From Platycnemis pennipes (taxonomy: Eukaryota; Arthropoda; Insecta; Odonata; Platycnemididae): a stretch of DNA of 64,000 nucleotides. Location of the stretch: NCBI GenBank assembly GCA_933228895.1, contig OW121848.1, forward strand, positions 86,695,470 to 86,759,469, in the 5' to 3' direction. A program made the position numbers and the translations under genes. Numbering within the stretch: position 1 is the first letter of the stretch; every line of letters begins with the position of its first letter. Of this stretch, positions 13,279-26,900 are shown in pieces. A model generated the notes under the pieces. That model saw only the letters and a list, made by a program, of their open reading frames with translations. It made no database searches and was not told the DNA's origin.

Positions 13279-16200
13279 ATTTAAGGTCTGATTAAACACA
13301 ATCCTGGAGAAAACACAACATCCAGAGCTGAAATTCGAATCCGTAACGTATATTTAGGCAAGCCGCGTGCTCCTTCATCAGGCTATTACAATCGACCCCG
13401 AGTGAAATTCCATTCAAAGCCAAGAAACATGATGATGACACCAATGTCTTAACCCAGGGTGCAATCACAAATAGACAATGCGTGTCATCCATCGATTTCA
13501 AATAGAAGTTCACGGGGCTAAGACTAATGAAATAGGATTACTTTTTTTTCACCACTTAACAGCAGAAATAAAGCATTAAGTAAAGAAGACGAGGAAATAA
13601 CAACCAACTACAATATTAAATGCATCCAGTAACAAAACCCAAACAGATAAGTAAAATACTCACTAAAATATTGTAAAATATGAAAAAGAACGGAAATGTT
13701 AACGTGATGACGGGAAAAATAAGCATAAGAATACACGTATTGTCATCAGCAACCTTTTTCAAGATTTTTCTCTTCGCTCGGAATTTTTAAAGGACTTCAT
13801 TTACTCGTGAGTACGTTCCCCACCTCACCAATGCATCTACATGCCTTGGACACTTTTCGGATTTTATTCCTTCTTCCTGTCATATGCAAAATAGGCAGCA
13901 CACACGCGTCTGTCTATCACTTATCATTTGATTTCTACTCCAATAGTTTCCTAGCTCAAAATGTTCATTCTTTAACTCCTATTCAACAGAATCATATTTC
14001 ATATATTTATAGATATTGTAAACATAATTTACTCTAGGAGTTCACGTAACCAAAGGATAGTTTCGGCAAAGAAATTTTCTCATTGTATTATTTCCCTCTT
14101 GCAATAAGCCTTTTATATGATGATCCTCACACTCCTAGTTCATTTATACGTTTTAATTAAACTCTCTTATTACAGATTTCATTACAATCTCTTCATTTTT
14201 TTAACTCACGATTTTCTCTGCCTTTCTCTTCCTTTCCCTATTAAATGTTTAATCAACACTCAAGTGCACTCTCAAAGCCCCAAGCGAACGATAAACAGAC
14301 TTTCCATTGCGGTTCATTTGGTCAATTATACAGCTTTGCAATCAAGCGTCCCAGGTGTAACTCTACGATAAAGGTGACCGAAAGCGTTACCGCAGCTTCA
14401 CGGTTGAACGTATTGGACCTCATGAGAGATCTAAACGCTTCAATGCTCATTTACTTAGCTCTCCAAAACATTTATTTAGTTAGAATTTAGGAGGTTTTAC
14501 TTTTCGTTTATAAGGTGAAAGAGGATTAACTGCTTTTCTGCAGAGGTCATGCATAAAAACGCTAAATATACTGGTGTAAATTCCGATTATAATTTATTGG
14601 CCAGTGACTGTGACGCGTCTAAATATTTCCTCGCTATTGATTGCCTATGCAAATTACGGATGATATTAATTCCTCAGTCACTGCTATTTTAGCCTTAGGT
14701 TCTTATTTCCAAGTAAATAAATACCAGTAATTTCTCTGATGAGATGTAGTGGCATACTCAAACATTCAAAAATATGTATATCACATTTGATATACATATT
14801 ATACACACTGTGTATATCAAATAATCACCATTTGGCCAGACCACTGTTTTCACGTACCTGATAATGGACTAATGGTTAAAATGCGTTATATGCTACACTG
14901 AAAATATTGAGGAATAACTTTATATTTTTGAGTATTTGATTACATAAATACCTCAACTATCATCAAGAGCTTGGGTTATCAGCCTGAATTTGTTCTCGAT
15001 ACGTGAGTCGGCAGACTGCATGAAAGTACTCCACCTCATTCAAATTTTCACCATTTTGTCTACCGAAGGCATAATTTTAGTCATAGACTTTAAGAAGCAA
15101 CATATGTGTAGGAAAAAAAAGTCGATCCAGATCCGCACAAAGTTACGCCTGCTACAGTTTCATCAAAATACTCAGACAACAAACGTACGTTAAACAATGA
15201 ATCCCTCTAAATGAAAAAACAATTTTTGTCATCTTATTACAACCCTATTATATCTTCTGTCACTATGAAGATTTCAATAATAACTTATAATCACCGTTAC
15301 TAACCAATAAAGTTGCATGTAAAGGTGTCGGACACGTTTTATTGGTCGAATCCGTAGTGAAAATTGATAACCTAGTGTCTTGTTCACACTAAGAAGTATG
15401 AAATCCAAAATTATTGATTTTTCATCACAGCCATAATAATATCCTGGCATAACGATGGTTAACTTTGATATATATGCAACGAAATATACGTATATACTCC
15501 GATTATCGAACATTGTAAACGATAATCGTGCGTAAGCATTACGTTAAGTTGAATAATTTTAAACTTTTTAGGGTTGCAAACGGGCACGGCAAAATATGGA
15601 TTCAGTAAGCAAAGCAAAAGAGGACAGTTATATGCTTAAGGTATTTAGGAATCGAGAATATTCAAATATAAAGATTGTTATTGGGTGAAATGCCATAAAA
15701 GAGTGGAAAATATTAACGATTCAATTAAAAAGATTATATATCATTAAAGAAGAGCAAATATCATGACAGAGAGGAAAGAAAAGACGGATATTTCTTAGCA
15801 TGAGAATCCCTTGTAGGTATGTACGGAAATACTAGACAATATATCACATACAAATAAAAATGCCCAATTTTTAAGCAACTAGCTTTTTCAGAAAAATTAC
15901 TGTAAATGCAAATATAATTTGGTTATCTAAGAAACATTTGAAGCTAGAGACCGAACTTCAGATACGCATCATTTAATTATCCACAGAAAGTTAAAAAGTC
16001 AAATAATGCTTAAATTATAATTGTAAATGTAGCCAGCGAGTTCATTTTAAAAAGAATACAATTCATTGGCTCCCAAATTAAAAAATCATGCATGTTAACT
16101 GAAAATGAGGATAATCTTTCTTTGAGTTTGCCAAAAGAAACGCTCCAATGACCGAATGTAAACAGCCTCTCACGCATGTAATTTCTACCAAATTTCTCTA

Positions 16201-16310
16201 ACATGCTGGTGCTGGTGAATGAGTTTTCCAAAGCAAAAAGAAGTGACCTGCAGGAGAAGTTCAAACTCTTTGCGTAACACCAAATCCACCACTCTCCAGC
16301 TTTTGCGCCA
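13279..16310. other. AT-rich region, no gene recognised
   Basis: There are no coding or transposon motifs. It includes a small perfect inverted repeat, ATATGTATATC (14772-14782) against GATATACATAT (14789-14799), in a TATA-rich patch. Open frames of 65-85 codons have no recognisable content. Confidence 0.6.
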
Positions 16311-16319
16311 AGCTCTCTT

Positions 16320-16980
16320 ATAACACTCCGCTTTCCTCTCATTTCATTCCCTCCCCCGAATGCGTCTGCGAGTGAACTTCTGTGCCCACCGTGTCTCCCC
16401 TCCAAGCTCCGCTATCGTTCTTTTTTTCCGTCCATGCCACCTCGTTTCCAGCCCGCAGCTTTTTCCGCCTATTTTTGCCTTTTTTATTCACAATTCCCTT
16501 GGCGTTGTCACCCGATAGATTGGTGGAGCCGGTTGCACGCGGAAAAAACCTGCCCCTCGGTAACCCCGTTCGCCCTCGCAGACCTGGTCCTCCTCCTCTC
16601 CTTCTGGTCCTGCCGACACCACTTCCCCGGACCTCCCTCCGCAGCCACACCGCCCTTCCACCGCACGCCCACCAATGGAAGCCAACTTTTCTCCGACCCC
16701 CTTTTCACCTCCCGCTCCGATCTACCCCATCCCCCTTCGATCTTCAACGACAGCTCTTCCTCGCCCCGCTCCACTCGACTTGCCTTTAACTCCTGCCCAT
16801 GTCCTCTGCCTCCCCACGCGCGATCACTTCTGAACTCTTCTTCTTCTAGAGTCGCTGCTTCCGCCGCTGCCCGCACCCTTCCAACCTCATCCTCCCCGAA
16901 AAGCGGCGACGGTAGTCATCCAAGGGACCCAAAAAAAAAGAGTTGATGGCGAAGGATGGCGGATGGAGGCAGTCGGGATG
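16320..16980. other. C-rich (pyrimidine-biased) island
   Basis: This is a GC-rich island with strong strand asymmetry: the plus strand is dominated by CCTCC and TTCC runs. Several overlapping open frames of 65-170 codons in different frames translate to Pro/Ser/Arg- or Gly/Arg-rich low-complexity protein, the expected artefact of such composition. It may be a CpG island or regulatory segment. No gene could be supported. Confidence 0.4.
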
Positions 16981-18336
16981 AATAGTCTTTGTTGGACTGT
17001 GAGGAGGAGGGGCATGAGGAAAAAGGATTTCGGAAAGGGGTCTGGATAAGCGTTTTATCCGGAAAAATCTTCCGTAAGTTTTTTCATATTGGTAATTGCG
17101 TTTGTCAAGGCTATCCGAGTCTAGTACTATCATATCTCAGCGTTGATAACGATGTGGCAAAAACTGTGCCAATCACTTATGCGACACTCATTATGATACC
17201 GTATTTCCACGCTACGGTTTAATATTATCTGAAATTTAGCCAAGCTAAGAGTAAACTACTACTAATACCAAAGGCAATTTAATGTAAAAACCGTTGTCCG
17301 AAGTACTCATAAAAACCAACAAAGAATGAAGAATTCTCAGATCACGTTGCTACGCCAGATTTTAAAGTATCAGAAGGGAAAGGTCTATAAGGGATAAGCG
17401 CCTTCTGAGGTAGAAAAAAAGCACTGATCTTGATAAAATTAAGTAATGGTCTTTTTTATTTAATTAGAACGCCATGATGATTTATTGTCTAATCTCTTCC
17501 ATTACCAATAATTTTACGAGTTATACTCACATCCTAATGAAAAGAAATAACAGATGAGTGTCTAGATTTGGCAGATTCTGGCTCTAAATGCCCTGAAGAA
17601 ATGCTCAATAATTGAGTACAATACTTACCTTTATTGCCCCTATTGTGAGCAACATAGAATATCCACTATATGATTTGCATGAATGTAGTTAACACATAGT
17701 AGCACGTTGAATATGAAAAATACTCATGCATTTTTTGATCTGAATCATTTACTTCTTCTTAAGCCATAATGTATTGTCAATGCCATAAATATCGATCACT
17801 TATTCCATCTATTTGATCCAAAGCATACCCATGGTGAAGCAAAGCGTTTGGGTATCTCATAGTTCGACTTATAATTGCTTAAGTGTTATAAGCGCCAAGT
17901 ATGATGATCGGGTTCGAGTAGTGTTAGTTTTCCTTGCCAACAGGACATGTTCTCATACTAGCAGGTTGAGGGAGTATTCTGAAGGATCTCTTTCCACAGT
18001 TCAGTGCCATGTGGATGGCACGTCAAGATCGGTATACGCTCAGAGCATAGAATATAAAATAGAGAAACTTTTAGCCATTGGTCAAAAGCAATTACAAACC
18101 AACACATTTCTCATTTCCTCCTTTATGTCAGCTCTTAAAAAATCCAGTCACGCCGAATAGCTTAACTACTCACTTTTCGTTTAATAGCCACAGCTGTCGG
18201 TAGTGACTCGTTAATAAGTTCTTGATGTGTTATTGTTTACATAAGGGTTTGTATATTTTGAAGTAAAGATTAAGTTTGAATACGTTTCGTAGGCAGATTT
18301 CGTAAATTAGATTGATGCTTACCATCAAGAAAAAAC
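16981..18336. other. AT-rich region, no gene recognised
   Basis: The longest open frame, 17813-18160 (115 codons, plus), has no motif I recognise and ends just before the DNA transposon. No other feature is seen. Confidence 0.55.
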
Positions 18337-18339
18337 TAA

Positions 18340-19749
18340 TGCCCCGTTCACACTACTAGCTTTTTACCATGGTAAGGCTTACCATAGTTGGAAAATGGCC
18401 GTGTGAACGCAGGTTGCCGCTAAACCTAGTAAACTTTTCTACCAGTATTGAGTTACTATAGTTGGCGCTAGTTACTGGTATTTTAAGGACGTGTGAACGC
18501 AAGTTGGTAGAAATGTGGGTAGAAAGATGGTTTGTTTTGAAAATGGAAGTGGAAATGAACGTAGAGTGCTTGAAGACGAAGTGACCGGATCGCACGATAT
18601 GGATTGGAAATGATTCTTAGTTACAACGATATTTATTTAATCACACTGTAATATATTTTAGTAGTGGTATTACCACGTTCCACTGATTCGGTTGTTCAAT
18701 AATGGTTTTAAATATAAGTTTGCTTTACCCCTGAATCCTGAGTACGTACGCTTATATATTTATTGTATGTGATTAACTTGCCGTGAGGAAAATATACATG
18801 CAGAAATTAAGTAACTAAGAAGTTGCAAACTTTCACAGGAAATTCGACTCGTGTTATTTTTTACGTATTCACTCCTTAGGACGGCATTAAAACTATTTTC
18901 AGCATTATTCCCTTAAATAGCTCCTTTCACAAACAGCAGAATATGGTAAACTTGGGATATCGGATTTAAAATTACTAAATATTGATAAGAGCAACAAATT
19001 CACATTATGTACACTTGTATGTATTCTATTTGGATGCATGAACTTGCCTACGAAATGGGTTAACACGAGCGATAACTTATTGAGAGGTGAACAATTAATC
19101 ATTTCGTAGCATGGCGTTCCATGGTTGATGCCATTTCTTGGTGCGTGATGCCTGTATATAAGCTAAACGAATAGAAATACAGGCAAGGAAACGTTAATAA
19201 TTTTAAAGTGTAAAGGTATTAGTTGAAATATGCGAGGAAAAAGAGGTAAAGGTTGAATGTCTTAAATATCTGGAAATTAAAGTCATGGAGGGCGTTCATC
19301 GTTGTACAACCTTTACATATTTTTAACGTATTACTTTGGAGTTATTCAAAGCAAATGTTAATTGCATTCAATTTTATATTTAAAATTGATGTTTAGCAAA
19401 GTAACTAACACAGAATCCGTATCTCGGAGATGCGACCCACTGTCAATCATGAGGAAGTAATTTAAGAAGAATATTTTGGTTCATTTATAAAAAGGGATCT
19501 AGGAAACTAGATTGATAATTTTCTATAAAATAACTGCATCTAATTTGCACATAAGTTAAAATACGCTTCCAATCTTTGCAAGACAAAGTCCTTCCGCTAT
19601 CCTACCCTCCATTGTTATTTTGACTTAATTTCACTCTCCAATAGATGTCACTAGAGTCTTTACGATGGTTCTTGGTAGGCCGTGTGAACGCAGGTTAGTT
19701 TTAGCCGCCATATTAACTATCATTCTACCCTAGTAGTGTGAACGGGGCA
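18340..19749. mobile_element. Non-autonomous PIF/Harbinger-like DNA transposon, 1410 bp
   Basis: The ends are perfect 20-bp terminal inverted repeats: TGCCCCGTTCACACTACTAG at 18340-18359 and its complement at 19730-19749. A TAA trinucleotide flanks each end (18337-18339 and 19750-19752), matching the TWA target duplication typical of PIF/Harbinger elements. The nonamer GTGTGAACG lies in both TIRs and is repeated inside at about 18401, 18491 and 19683. The wider 18-mer GCCGTGTGAACGCAGGTT is shared exactly by 18398-18415 and 19679-19696. These look like transposase binding sites. No transposase is encoded; internal open frames of 65-80 codons have no DDE motif, so it would depend on an autonomous relative. 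The superfamily is inferred from target duplication length and sequence. Confidence 0.85.
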
Positions 19750-19752
19750 TAA

Positions 19753-21748
19753 GACGATCTAACTCAATGAAAATGAGCTTAAGAACATAACGTGGCAGAG
19801 GGAAGGAAAAAATTCTAGTGCATCTCGCACTAAATGCACGTCTTTACTGCTCGGATTATCGTTTGGTGGTCCATGGGCTACTTCTTCACTTATACCTAAA
19901 AAAAATTGACTCGAAAGAAGAAAAGAAAGAAAATATCACAGGGGAAGCACATGCTTTCATGGAACCTTTGCCGGAGCTCCTATCAACTTCTGTAGTGGTG
20001 ACAAAAAATTATGTGAATGGCAAGCCTCTAGTAATAGTCAAAAAGTATGCAGCATGCTGCGTAAAGTATATATCTTTTTAGAACAAGATACAACTCCTAA
20101 TGGAACAAAGAAAAGGTGGAGCTCTACGGCCGTAAATGTACTTAATGAAAAGAAAAACTCCAATGACCATAATATTTAAACGCCTAATGGCCCGAGTTCT
20201 TTATAATTTTTGTTCCCTTTGTGGTTGTATTCATTTTACCTCATGTGCAACTTAATGACTAGAATTCCTTAAATGCTAATAAAAGAAGAGTGTATTTCAG
20301 AAGGAACTCAAAATAATCTCACTTGAATCAGTGGGAAGTGAATTTCATTCTGACAACCGGAAATTGAAATATATATGAGAAGAATTCACTGCAATGAATT
20401 TGAAATAAAAAATGAAGTCATATTTTAATTAGAAATCGTCTATTAACGACCAAGCATTTCGATAAATGCGTATACTACTTATTTTTATGGTCGTTAGCGG
20501 TGCTGAATCAACCATCAAGTGATGGCGTACACTCTCACCAACATTAACTTACCATTTGTTACCTTATATGGATTAAATGTGTTTTACCAGGATATTTATG
20601 CACTGAAAATGATGATCCTCGACTGAAAATGGTCACCGACGCGATATTTCTCGAATGCCACTCCCCGAGACATGTGTTCGCTGGCTAAGACCAACTCTCC
20701 CAATGACACCGCCCACACGCCCATCGTTCTGCGCCGAGGCAAGCTTAGTCAGCAATCCCACACTGGGATGCCATTTAACTTGGGAGAGTGAAGAAATGAA
20801 AGTGATAAATCATATTATAAAGGAATTGAATTTGAAAACTTAATGAGGGTGAAATGGCTTTAATAGCTAATTTATGCTCAGAAAGGAAACCGATATTAGC
20901 GATAACGGGCTGTAAAATGGGTGGAAAAATTGACCGACAGAATCTAAGGTTGTCAAAGCGTCGTAAGTTATTCACTGTGGTATCAATAAATTTGAATCCG
21001 TCTCACCATCCCATTAATATTTTGTACCTTTTGCAAAGAAGATAACGTCGATTGAATGCGTACTACCAAACTACATGGAAATGTGACTGATTAAAGAGAC
21101 TAAATAGCAACATCAGTGATCTGGACCTCTCACTATCCCACTGGTTTTTGAGGATAAATTTTATTCTGCAAGGCAGGCTAAACCTTGATGAGATCCAATG
21201 GGATGCTTCGTTCCTCTTAGCCAAGCTCACCGAGTTCAAGCCAGAAATTCCTTTCTAGCTCTGGATTGGTCAGAAAACTGTGGTCAGGATTTCACTCCAT
21301 TATATTCTATACTCGTACTATCTATCTTTCTACGATTACGAGTAATATGCCCACAATGCACTAATTATTCAAAAAGTTCTTACTATTAGACATATTTTAT
21401 TATGCTTAGGAAAATCTTGACACAATATGGAAGCTAATCACTTTTTCTATGATTATTTTCATGTAAATAAATCACCGAAATAATAAATATTAACTATATT
21501 TTAATTATTATTAATTAATATTATTAATTCATAATTACCAACATTCATAATAACCGAACAGATATTCTGATTGTTAAAGTAAATCAGACCTTACCAAACC
21601 AAGTTAAAAAGTACTGAAATTCAAAGCGTATTTATTTAAATAGCGAGTTCCAATTTCAAAGAAAGAAAATACTGGATAAATATCATTTTGGCCGCCAATG
21701 GAGCAAATACTCTATTTTTTTTGTCAGGGTTAAACCCGAAACTTGTTA
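19753..21748. other. AT-rich region, no gene recognised
   Basis: There is no gene or RNA signature. A particularly AT-rich patch with TAATTA repeats occurs at about 21480-21540. An 87-codon open frame at 19818-20081 is unrecognised. Confidence 0.55.
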
Positions 21749-21993
21749 TTTTTTATAGGTGGTGGTATATCTCACCCCGTTCTAAGCCATTGGCGAGTAA
21801 AATTCACACTATCAGGGCATGAGGGCCAATTCCTTTTCCTGGACCACCTGCGATTTCGTACGAAGTCTGACACACTTAAAATATAATCGCGAGGATTGTT
21901 AGGTGGAGGAGTACAGAAAGCTTCTGCCAGGGATTTCATTCCGGTACCCTCCCACATGTAGCCCAGCACTCCACCCACTAGGCCACCAATGCT
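21749..21993 (-). mobile_element. tRNA-derived SINE, copy 1
   Basis: This is a homologue of the element at 29150-29397 in the same orientation. Shared blocks include a CTCACCCC..CTAAGCCATTG segment, CACCTGCGATTTC, AATCGCGAGGATT followed by TTAGGTG, and a head containing ACTAGGCCACCA. On the minus strand the head reads as an A-box-like TGGTGGCCTAGTGGG, followed ~30-40 bp on by a B-box-like segment. The B-box is more decayed here than in copy 2. The 3' side ends in an A-rich run (T-rich on plus, 21749 onward). Such a head drives RNA polymerase III transcription in SINEs. An open frame overlapping it is incidental. Confidence 0.75.
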
Positions 21994-22459
21994 TCCAAAA
22001 ACTGTAATGTGTAGCGTTAAAACTTGAATAATACATGAGGTGTAATCGTTTACCTGCAAATCTGAGCAAATATCAGTCACCTGAGCTGACACTATCCACT
22101 TTCACTTGAAAAAATAAGCCCTATCAGCAATTTGAAAATCATTAACGACTAGTAAAAATACACGACATATCACGGTAACACCTAAATATTCTTTACTGTG
22201 GCAATATTTTTAAATCGTATTTCATTCAGTTGTAAGTAACATTAAAAAATAGATTTTCCGTAATCTTCTCCTATTATGGCAACACGATAGCTTTCCTGTC
22301 AAGGAAACTATTAAACGGATAACTACGAGGATGTGATATTGAATTGATAATTAACCTAGAAAAGATACAATACTTTCTGCGCCAAGGGGTTTTCGAAACT
22401 CGATAAAGTAGAACCCAGTTTAGAGGTATCCCATCCAATAAAAAAAGAACACCTAAAGC

Positions 22460-22880
22460 TACAGAAGTTATGAACTTTTTTGGTCACAGATGATTTTAGA
22501 TATATATTAAGAACCCCTGCGTATTATAAGTACTAGGTTTGATCAAATTAACAAGATTACAAAGATAGATTGTCGTACCGATAGATTTAAAATGTCATTT
22601 TCCCCGCGTACCATAAGAGAGCACAATAGGCAGTGTAGCAAAGGGATAGGTAGGTTAAATAGTGTCAGAGCAGTCTGTAGTGTATGATGCATGTATTAAC
22701 AACCAATAATCCCTTTCTCATCATGTAGATACTAACCATCTAGCTGCTTGTGAACCTATTATCCAGTATGTCTCCATTAAATATCTTAGTTGCATGTCAA
22801 TAGTGCATGTTTGGTGATCTTGACTCCCTGCCACACACCCCCGCTGTGGCTCGAAGGGTATTACGTAGACGTAGATGAAG
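22460..22880 (+). mobile_element. Jockey/CR1-like LINE, 3' end, copy 1
   Basis: The end of a non-LTR reverse transcriptase is readable through frameshifts: FRYILRTPAY at about 22494-22522, then DQINKI, DRFKMSFSPRTIREHNRQCSKG near 22540-22640. This is the family's typical C-terminal 'FFPRTIREHN' motif. A conserved 3' UTR follows, including GCATGTTTGGTGATCTTGACTC-type sequence, ending in GTAGACGTAGATG repeats. The same 3' end appears at 40615-40935 and 51040-51365. It is 5'-truncated and frameshifted, so it is not functional. The clade name is tentative. Confidence 0.8.
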
Positions 22881-22885
22881 TTGTG

Positions 22886-23948
22886 CAACTTCATGCCTCA
22901 CTGCCGTGAAGAAGCGTACTTCAGATGTATGTTCTTGTACAATGTTTCCTTACATCCACGCTTGTATTTCCTGTTGTAAGTAGATTCTTCTTTCGGTAGA
23001 ATGCCCTCCTCGCCCGGGTTAGTCTACATGCTATTTCTTTCCTCTTTCGTCCATCGAGGGCTATTCGGCTTCCCTGATAGTATTACTCGCTCGAATCTTT
23101 TAGCATTTGTTTCCCGAGTTTAACATAGGTTTAGGCTTCTTTTCTTTTGCTGATTTATTTTCGTTTCATCCTCAGGTTATATTGGCCACTTGGTATGTCT
23201 TTTTCATTTTAACCAGTATAATTTTAATATATTTCTGTCATAACCGCTATGTAATCGGCGAATTGCACCTCATTAATTTTCCCCCCAAAATGAACTCCCG
23301 AAGCCTTTTCTTAAATTTATTGGTGGCTTTCCTAATTTTAAAAATTAAACATTACGAAATACAGGGCACAGTCTTGCCTCACTACTTTATTTATCCATGC
23401 TCCCTAAGTGCTGGATCCAGATTTAATCGCAGATAATTAGTTTTAACATTAACTGAGGATGAGTCTTCAATCATTGTAGGAAAAACAACCAATTTTAAAA
23501 CGGAAAATCTCATGATACAATAGTTACTCTTCCTCGAAATAACAAGGAAAACAGCTTATTTTCTTTTTACGTTTTTACATTTTTTCGAACGTAGCTCATA
23601 AGCAATAAAACAGATAACTACCCGTCATTAGCATTTTCCTTAATCATACTTTTCGCGAATTAAGGATTGCTCTCACAATACATCTTGCTCAACAACTAAT
23701 TTTTATTCTGAAAGGATAGGATTTTTCAATTAACTTTTTTTCTGACACAATTCCGCGATTTTCACCATCCCGTCTGAAAAAGGTTCGACTAAAAAACAAA
23801 GAGCTCTCAGTTCCGCTCATTTACTGTTCAGACAATCGTTAACTAATGAAGCGTTAAATCTGGGAAGTCCCGTTTTTTGAAAGAGATCACAGACTAGCGG
23901 AGAAATGGAGAAAATCACTTAACCATATCAATATCAAAGCACAGATTA
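22886..23948. other. AT-rich region, no gene recognised
   Basis: A 109-codon open frame at 23107-23436 is rich in Phe/Leu/Ile, as AT-rich frames usually are, and has no recognisable domain. Confidence 0.5.
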
Positions 23949-23991
23949 CAGTTTGTCATGATGAAAGCAGGGCTTTCATCATGACAAACTG
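23949..23991. repeat. perfect 20-bp inverted repeat (hairpin)
   Basis: CAGTTTGTCATGATGAAAGC (23949-23968) and its exact complement (23972-23991) are separated by only three bases. No coding or transposon context explains it. A tiny MITE remnant or a local inverted duplication is possible. Confidence 0.9.
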
Positions 23992-26900
23992 AGCAATAGA
24001 GCATGGCTATCACCAATGAAATTCACATATTTTGAATCTATTATCTATACGTTGCTGTTGTTGTTAGAGCTAAAGACGCCTAATTTTATCATTGTTGGAT
24101 TAAATAACACCTAAAAGAGAGTGAAAACTATTGCTTAATTTATCTATTATTTGTAAAAAATTAAATGGCCTCCTACAGCTGTATCCATTGGCGACACGTC
24201 CCTCCATCGGCTCGCAGGGTGAAACATGAATATGGATGCATTTTTTTAATTCACCAATTCAATAGACTATATGAAATAAAATAAATTATTAAGTAGTTAA
24301 AGTCATGTTAACTGCAGAGGTTGCATTTTCATCATTATTACCAATTGCTCTCTATTAAGTTGATTGATTAGTAGATTGATCTAAAGGAATATTCCTTAAT
24401 ATGTAGTGCTAAATATCATTCTAAAGAAATATTTATTTTAATTATTGTAAGCAAAAGTGTTTTGCGTAAAAGCACACTATAAATCAATAAATAACAGCTA
24501 AAGGTTCCATTTTTTTAGGAATGTGCTTTTCCTGTTTTAACCTGCAAATGGCATCAGGCTCATATTAGAATTAATTTAGCACTAGCAAACTTGCATTAAG
24601 GATGTACCACCGTGACTCCGCGATTCAAAATCCCGTAAAAGAACTATGTTATTTAATGAATAAATACCGATCCAGAAAAACACCTATTTGGAAAATCATC
24701 TATAGGGTGATAACGCATACACAATAATTGTATGAGTATGCTACTATATAGCGCGTTGTAGTTGCATTCTATTTTTTACAAGTTCTTTAATTTCATTTTG
24801 ATTTTGGAACTTGACTGACGTGTTGTTGCCACGTTTAATATACAAAATAAGAATACATACTCAATCCCGCTAATACGTATTCTAAAGTAGGTTAAATATC
24901 TTCTTATATATTTTTAAACTATTCCCTTGCAAATACAACTCTTTATTTTGAATTTTATTAATATTGATATTTTTGAAAACTGTTTGGCGACAATGAGTTG
25001 CTAGCATTTGGAATCATTGATATTAATTACACCATGTCAATAACAAATGAAATATTTAATTTACATAAAAATATAAGAAGGACCTTGGTAAGGTATATTC
25101 CTAAATTAAGTTCGTAAATAGGCTTTTCAGCACGTTCCGTCACAAGTACCGTTGCCAATGATAACAACATACTGTAGCGCCACTTTCATGTAACTAAGGC
25201 TTTTCTGCTTTATTTCGAGCAAACATTTATTACTATCAATCAAATAAGTGTGGCAAGATGAGCACTTTTTTACAATGCTAAATTCAACATTAAATTGCTT
25301 ATCTTATATTAGTTTTTCGTCAAAACGAATTTTTCTTTACATTTTTAATCTGCAAATTTTATTGCAAGAGTCATGATCTGCCGTATAGCCACGTATAAAA
25401 TATCTGATTTTCAATGGCTTTTTTCTTCAAATATATAATGGAGAGGACATTATTTTATTACCAATCGATAGAAGGGCCAAAAAATTGTGTCCTGAAATTT
25501 TCACAAAAATGATATCTACTTCATATTTCGGTGGGAACTCCTTAAGTAAACTTGCCAGCAATGCAATGTACATATAGATACATACATGATATTTGGATGA
25601 TACCCCATACGAAAGGAAAAAAAAGAGAAGGAATTACTAAAAACTTTTCGGAATTTAGATTGGATGGAAAAGAAATTGGCAGTTCTTTCCGAAAATAAGG
25701 CTCTGCTATTTTTATAATAAGCGGTATCGCTCAAATAATGTGGAATACTCTCTTGTAAAGCCTATAGAGATTTTAAATGGAATACAATAACTGTTTGGAT
25801 GTAAAATGTTTCTCTGCTTGTGATATTTTACGCGTTATTTACATATTCAACCGTTAAAAAAGTGAACGCAATTTAAAGGAAATATCAACACCTGAATTTG
25901 TTAGGCTGACAGAGATGACTTTAAAGCTTTCCAGACTTCAGGAAAATACGATTAACAGTAATCACTGTAATGACAAGTTAAAAGACATTTAAATTTCATT
26001 CCGTTCAATTCATTCATTCTATCATTATTTTTACTATGGGGGCACAAAAGGACACAATTGGTCAATCTTTACGCAAAAAATAAAGCGCAAAAATGACAAA
26101 AAATTGCGTTATGAATGCGTCCAAAAATATTAATGTCATTTTGTGAGATACTTGTACCTATTTTACTTAAATGATTATAAATTGATAAATGTTCCTATTA
26201 AAAAAATGTGTTGCTCAAATAAACTACCGTATACCTAGGCTTAGCACAAACGTTAGGATGGTGAATAATACCTAGTATTTACACGAAAAATAAGACTTTC
26301 AAACCACAGGTAAATTGTATTTGTGATTACATTTAGGAATGTAATTAGTTATACTTGAATTTTATTTATTTACAAAAATGAGTAGATCTACAATGTAGCT
26401 GGCAATGATTTTACCTCAGGGATATATTTTGTTTACTTTTATGATAGTTTCATTTGAAAATTATCAGCCACCGTCTACGAATTATTCAACCAAGCGGGGA
26501 ACGTCCGTTGACTTGTACTTTAATTACCCCTAGGGTATGTGAACGTCACCACAGGAAATAACAAGCAATAATATCCTCAAACACGGAAATTTCTTATTTG
26601 TTTTCCTTCCTAAAAGAAATAAAAACGCATACACGCAGAAATTCACAAAAATACTATCCCAATGGCTAAGGAAATTATATTATGTGAGTATTTAGCATAG
26701 TTAATGCTAGGAGAACATTTGAAAAATACTTGTAAGCCCACATTTTTCCTCTCTTGAATGTCTCAAACAATCGGGCAGTTTGTTTCCGCTACTTAACGGA
26801 AACCAAACTCTTTGGAAAGAAAAATTCTAGGAAGGCTCAGAAAATTCCGACACTATGTAACTTTAGCCGGAAAAGTTTTCAATTCGCTAATCACTTCTAG

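Noticed and set aside
16434..16946. 170-codon plus-strand open frame
   Set aside because: Lies in a C-rich island with other long frames on both strands. Pro/Ser-rich low-complexity translation, typical of stop-poor GC-rich DNA.
17813..18160. 115-codon plus-strand open frame beside the DNA transposon
   Set aside because: Outside the transposon boundaries and unrelated to any transposase motif. No independent support.
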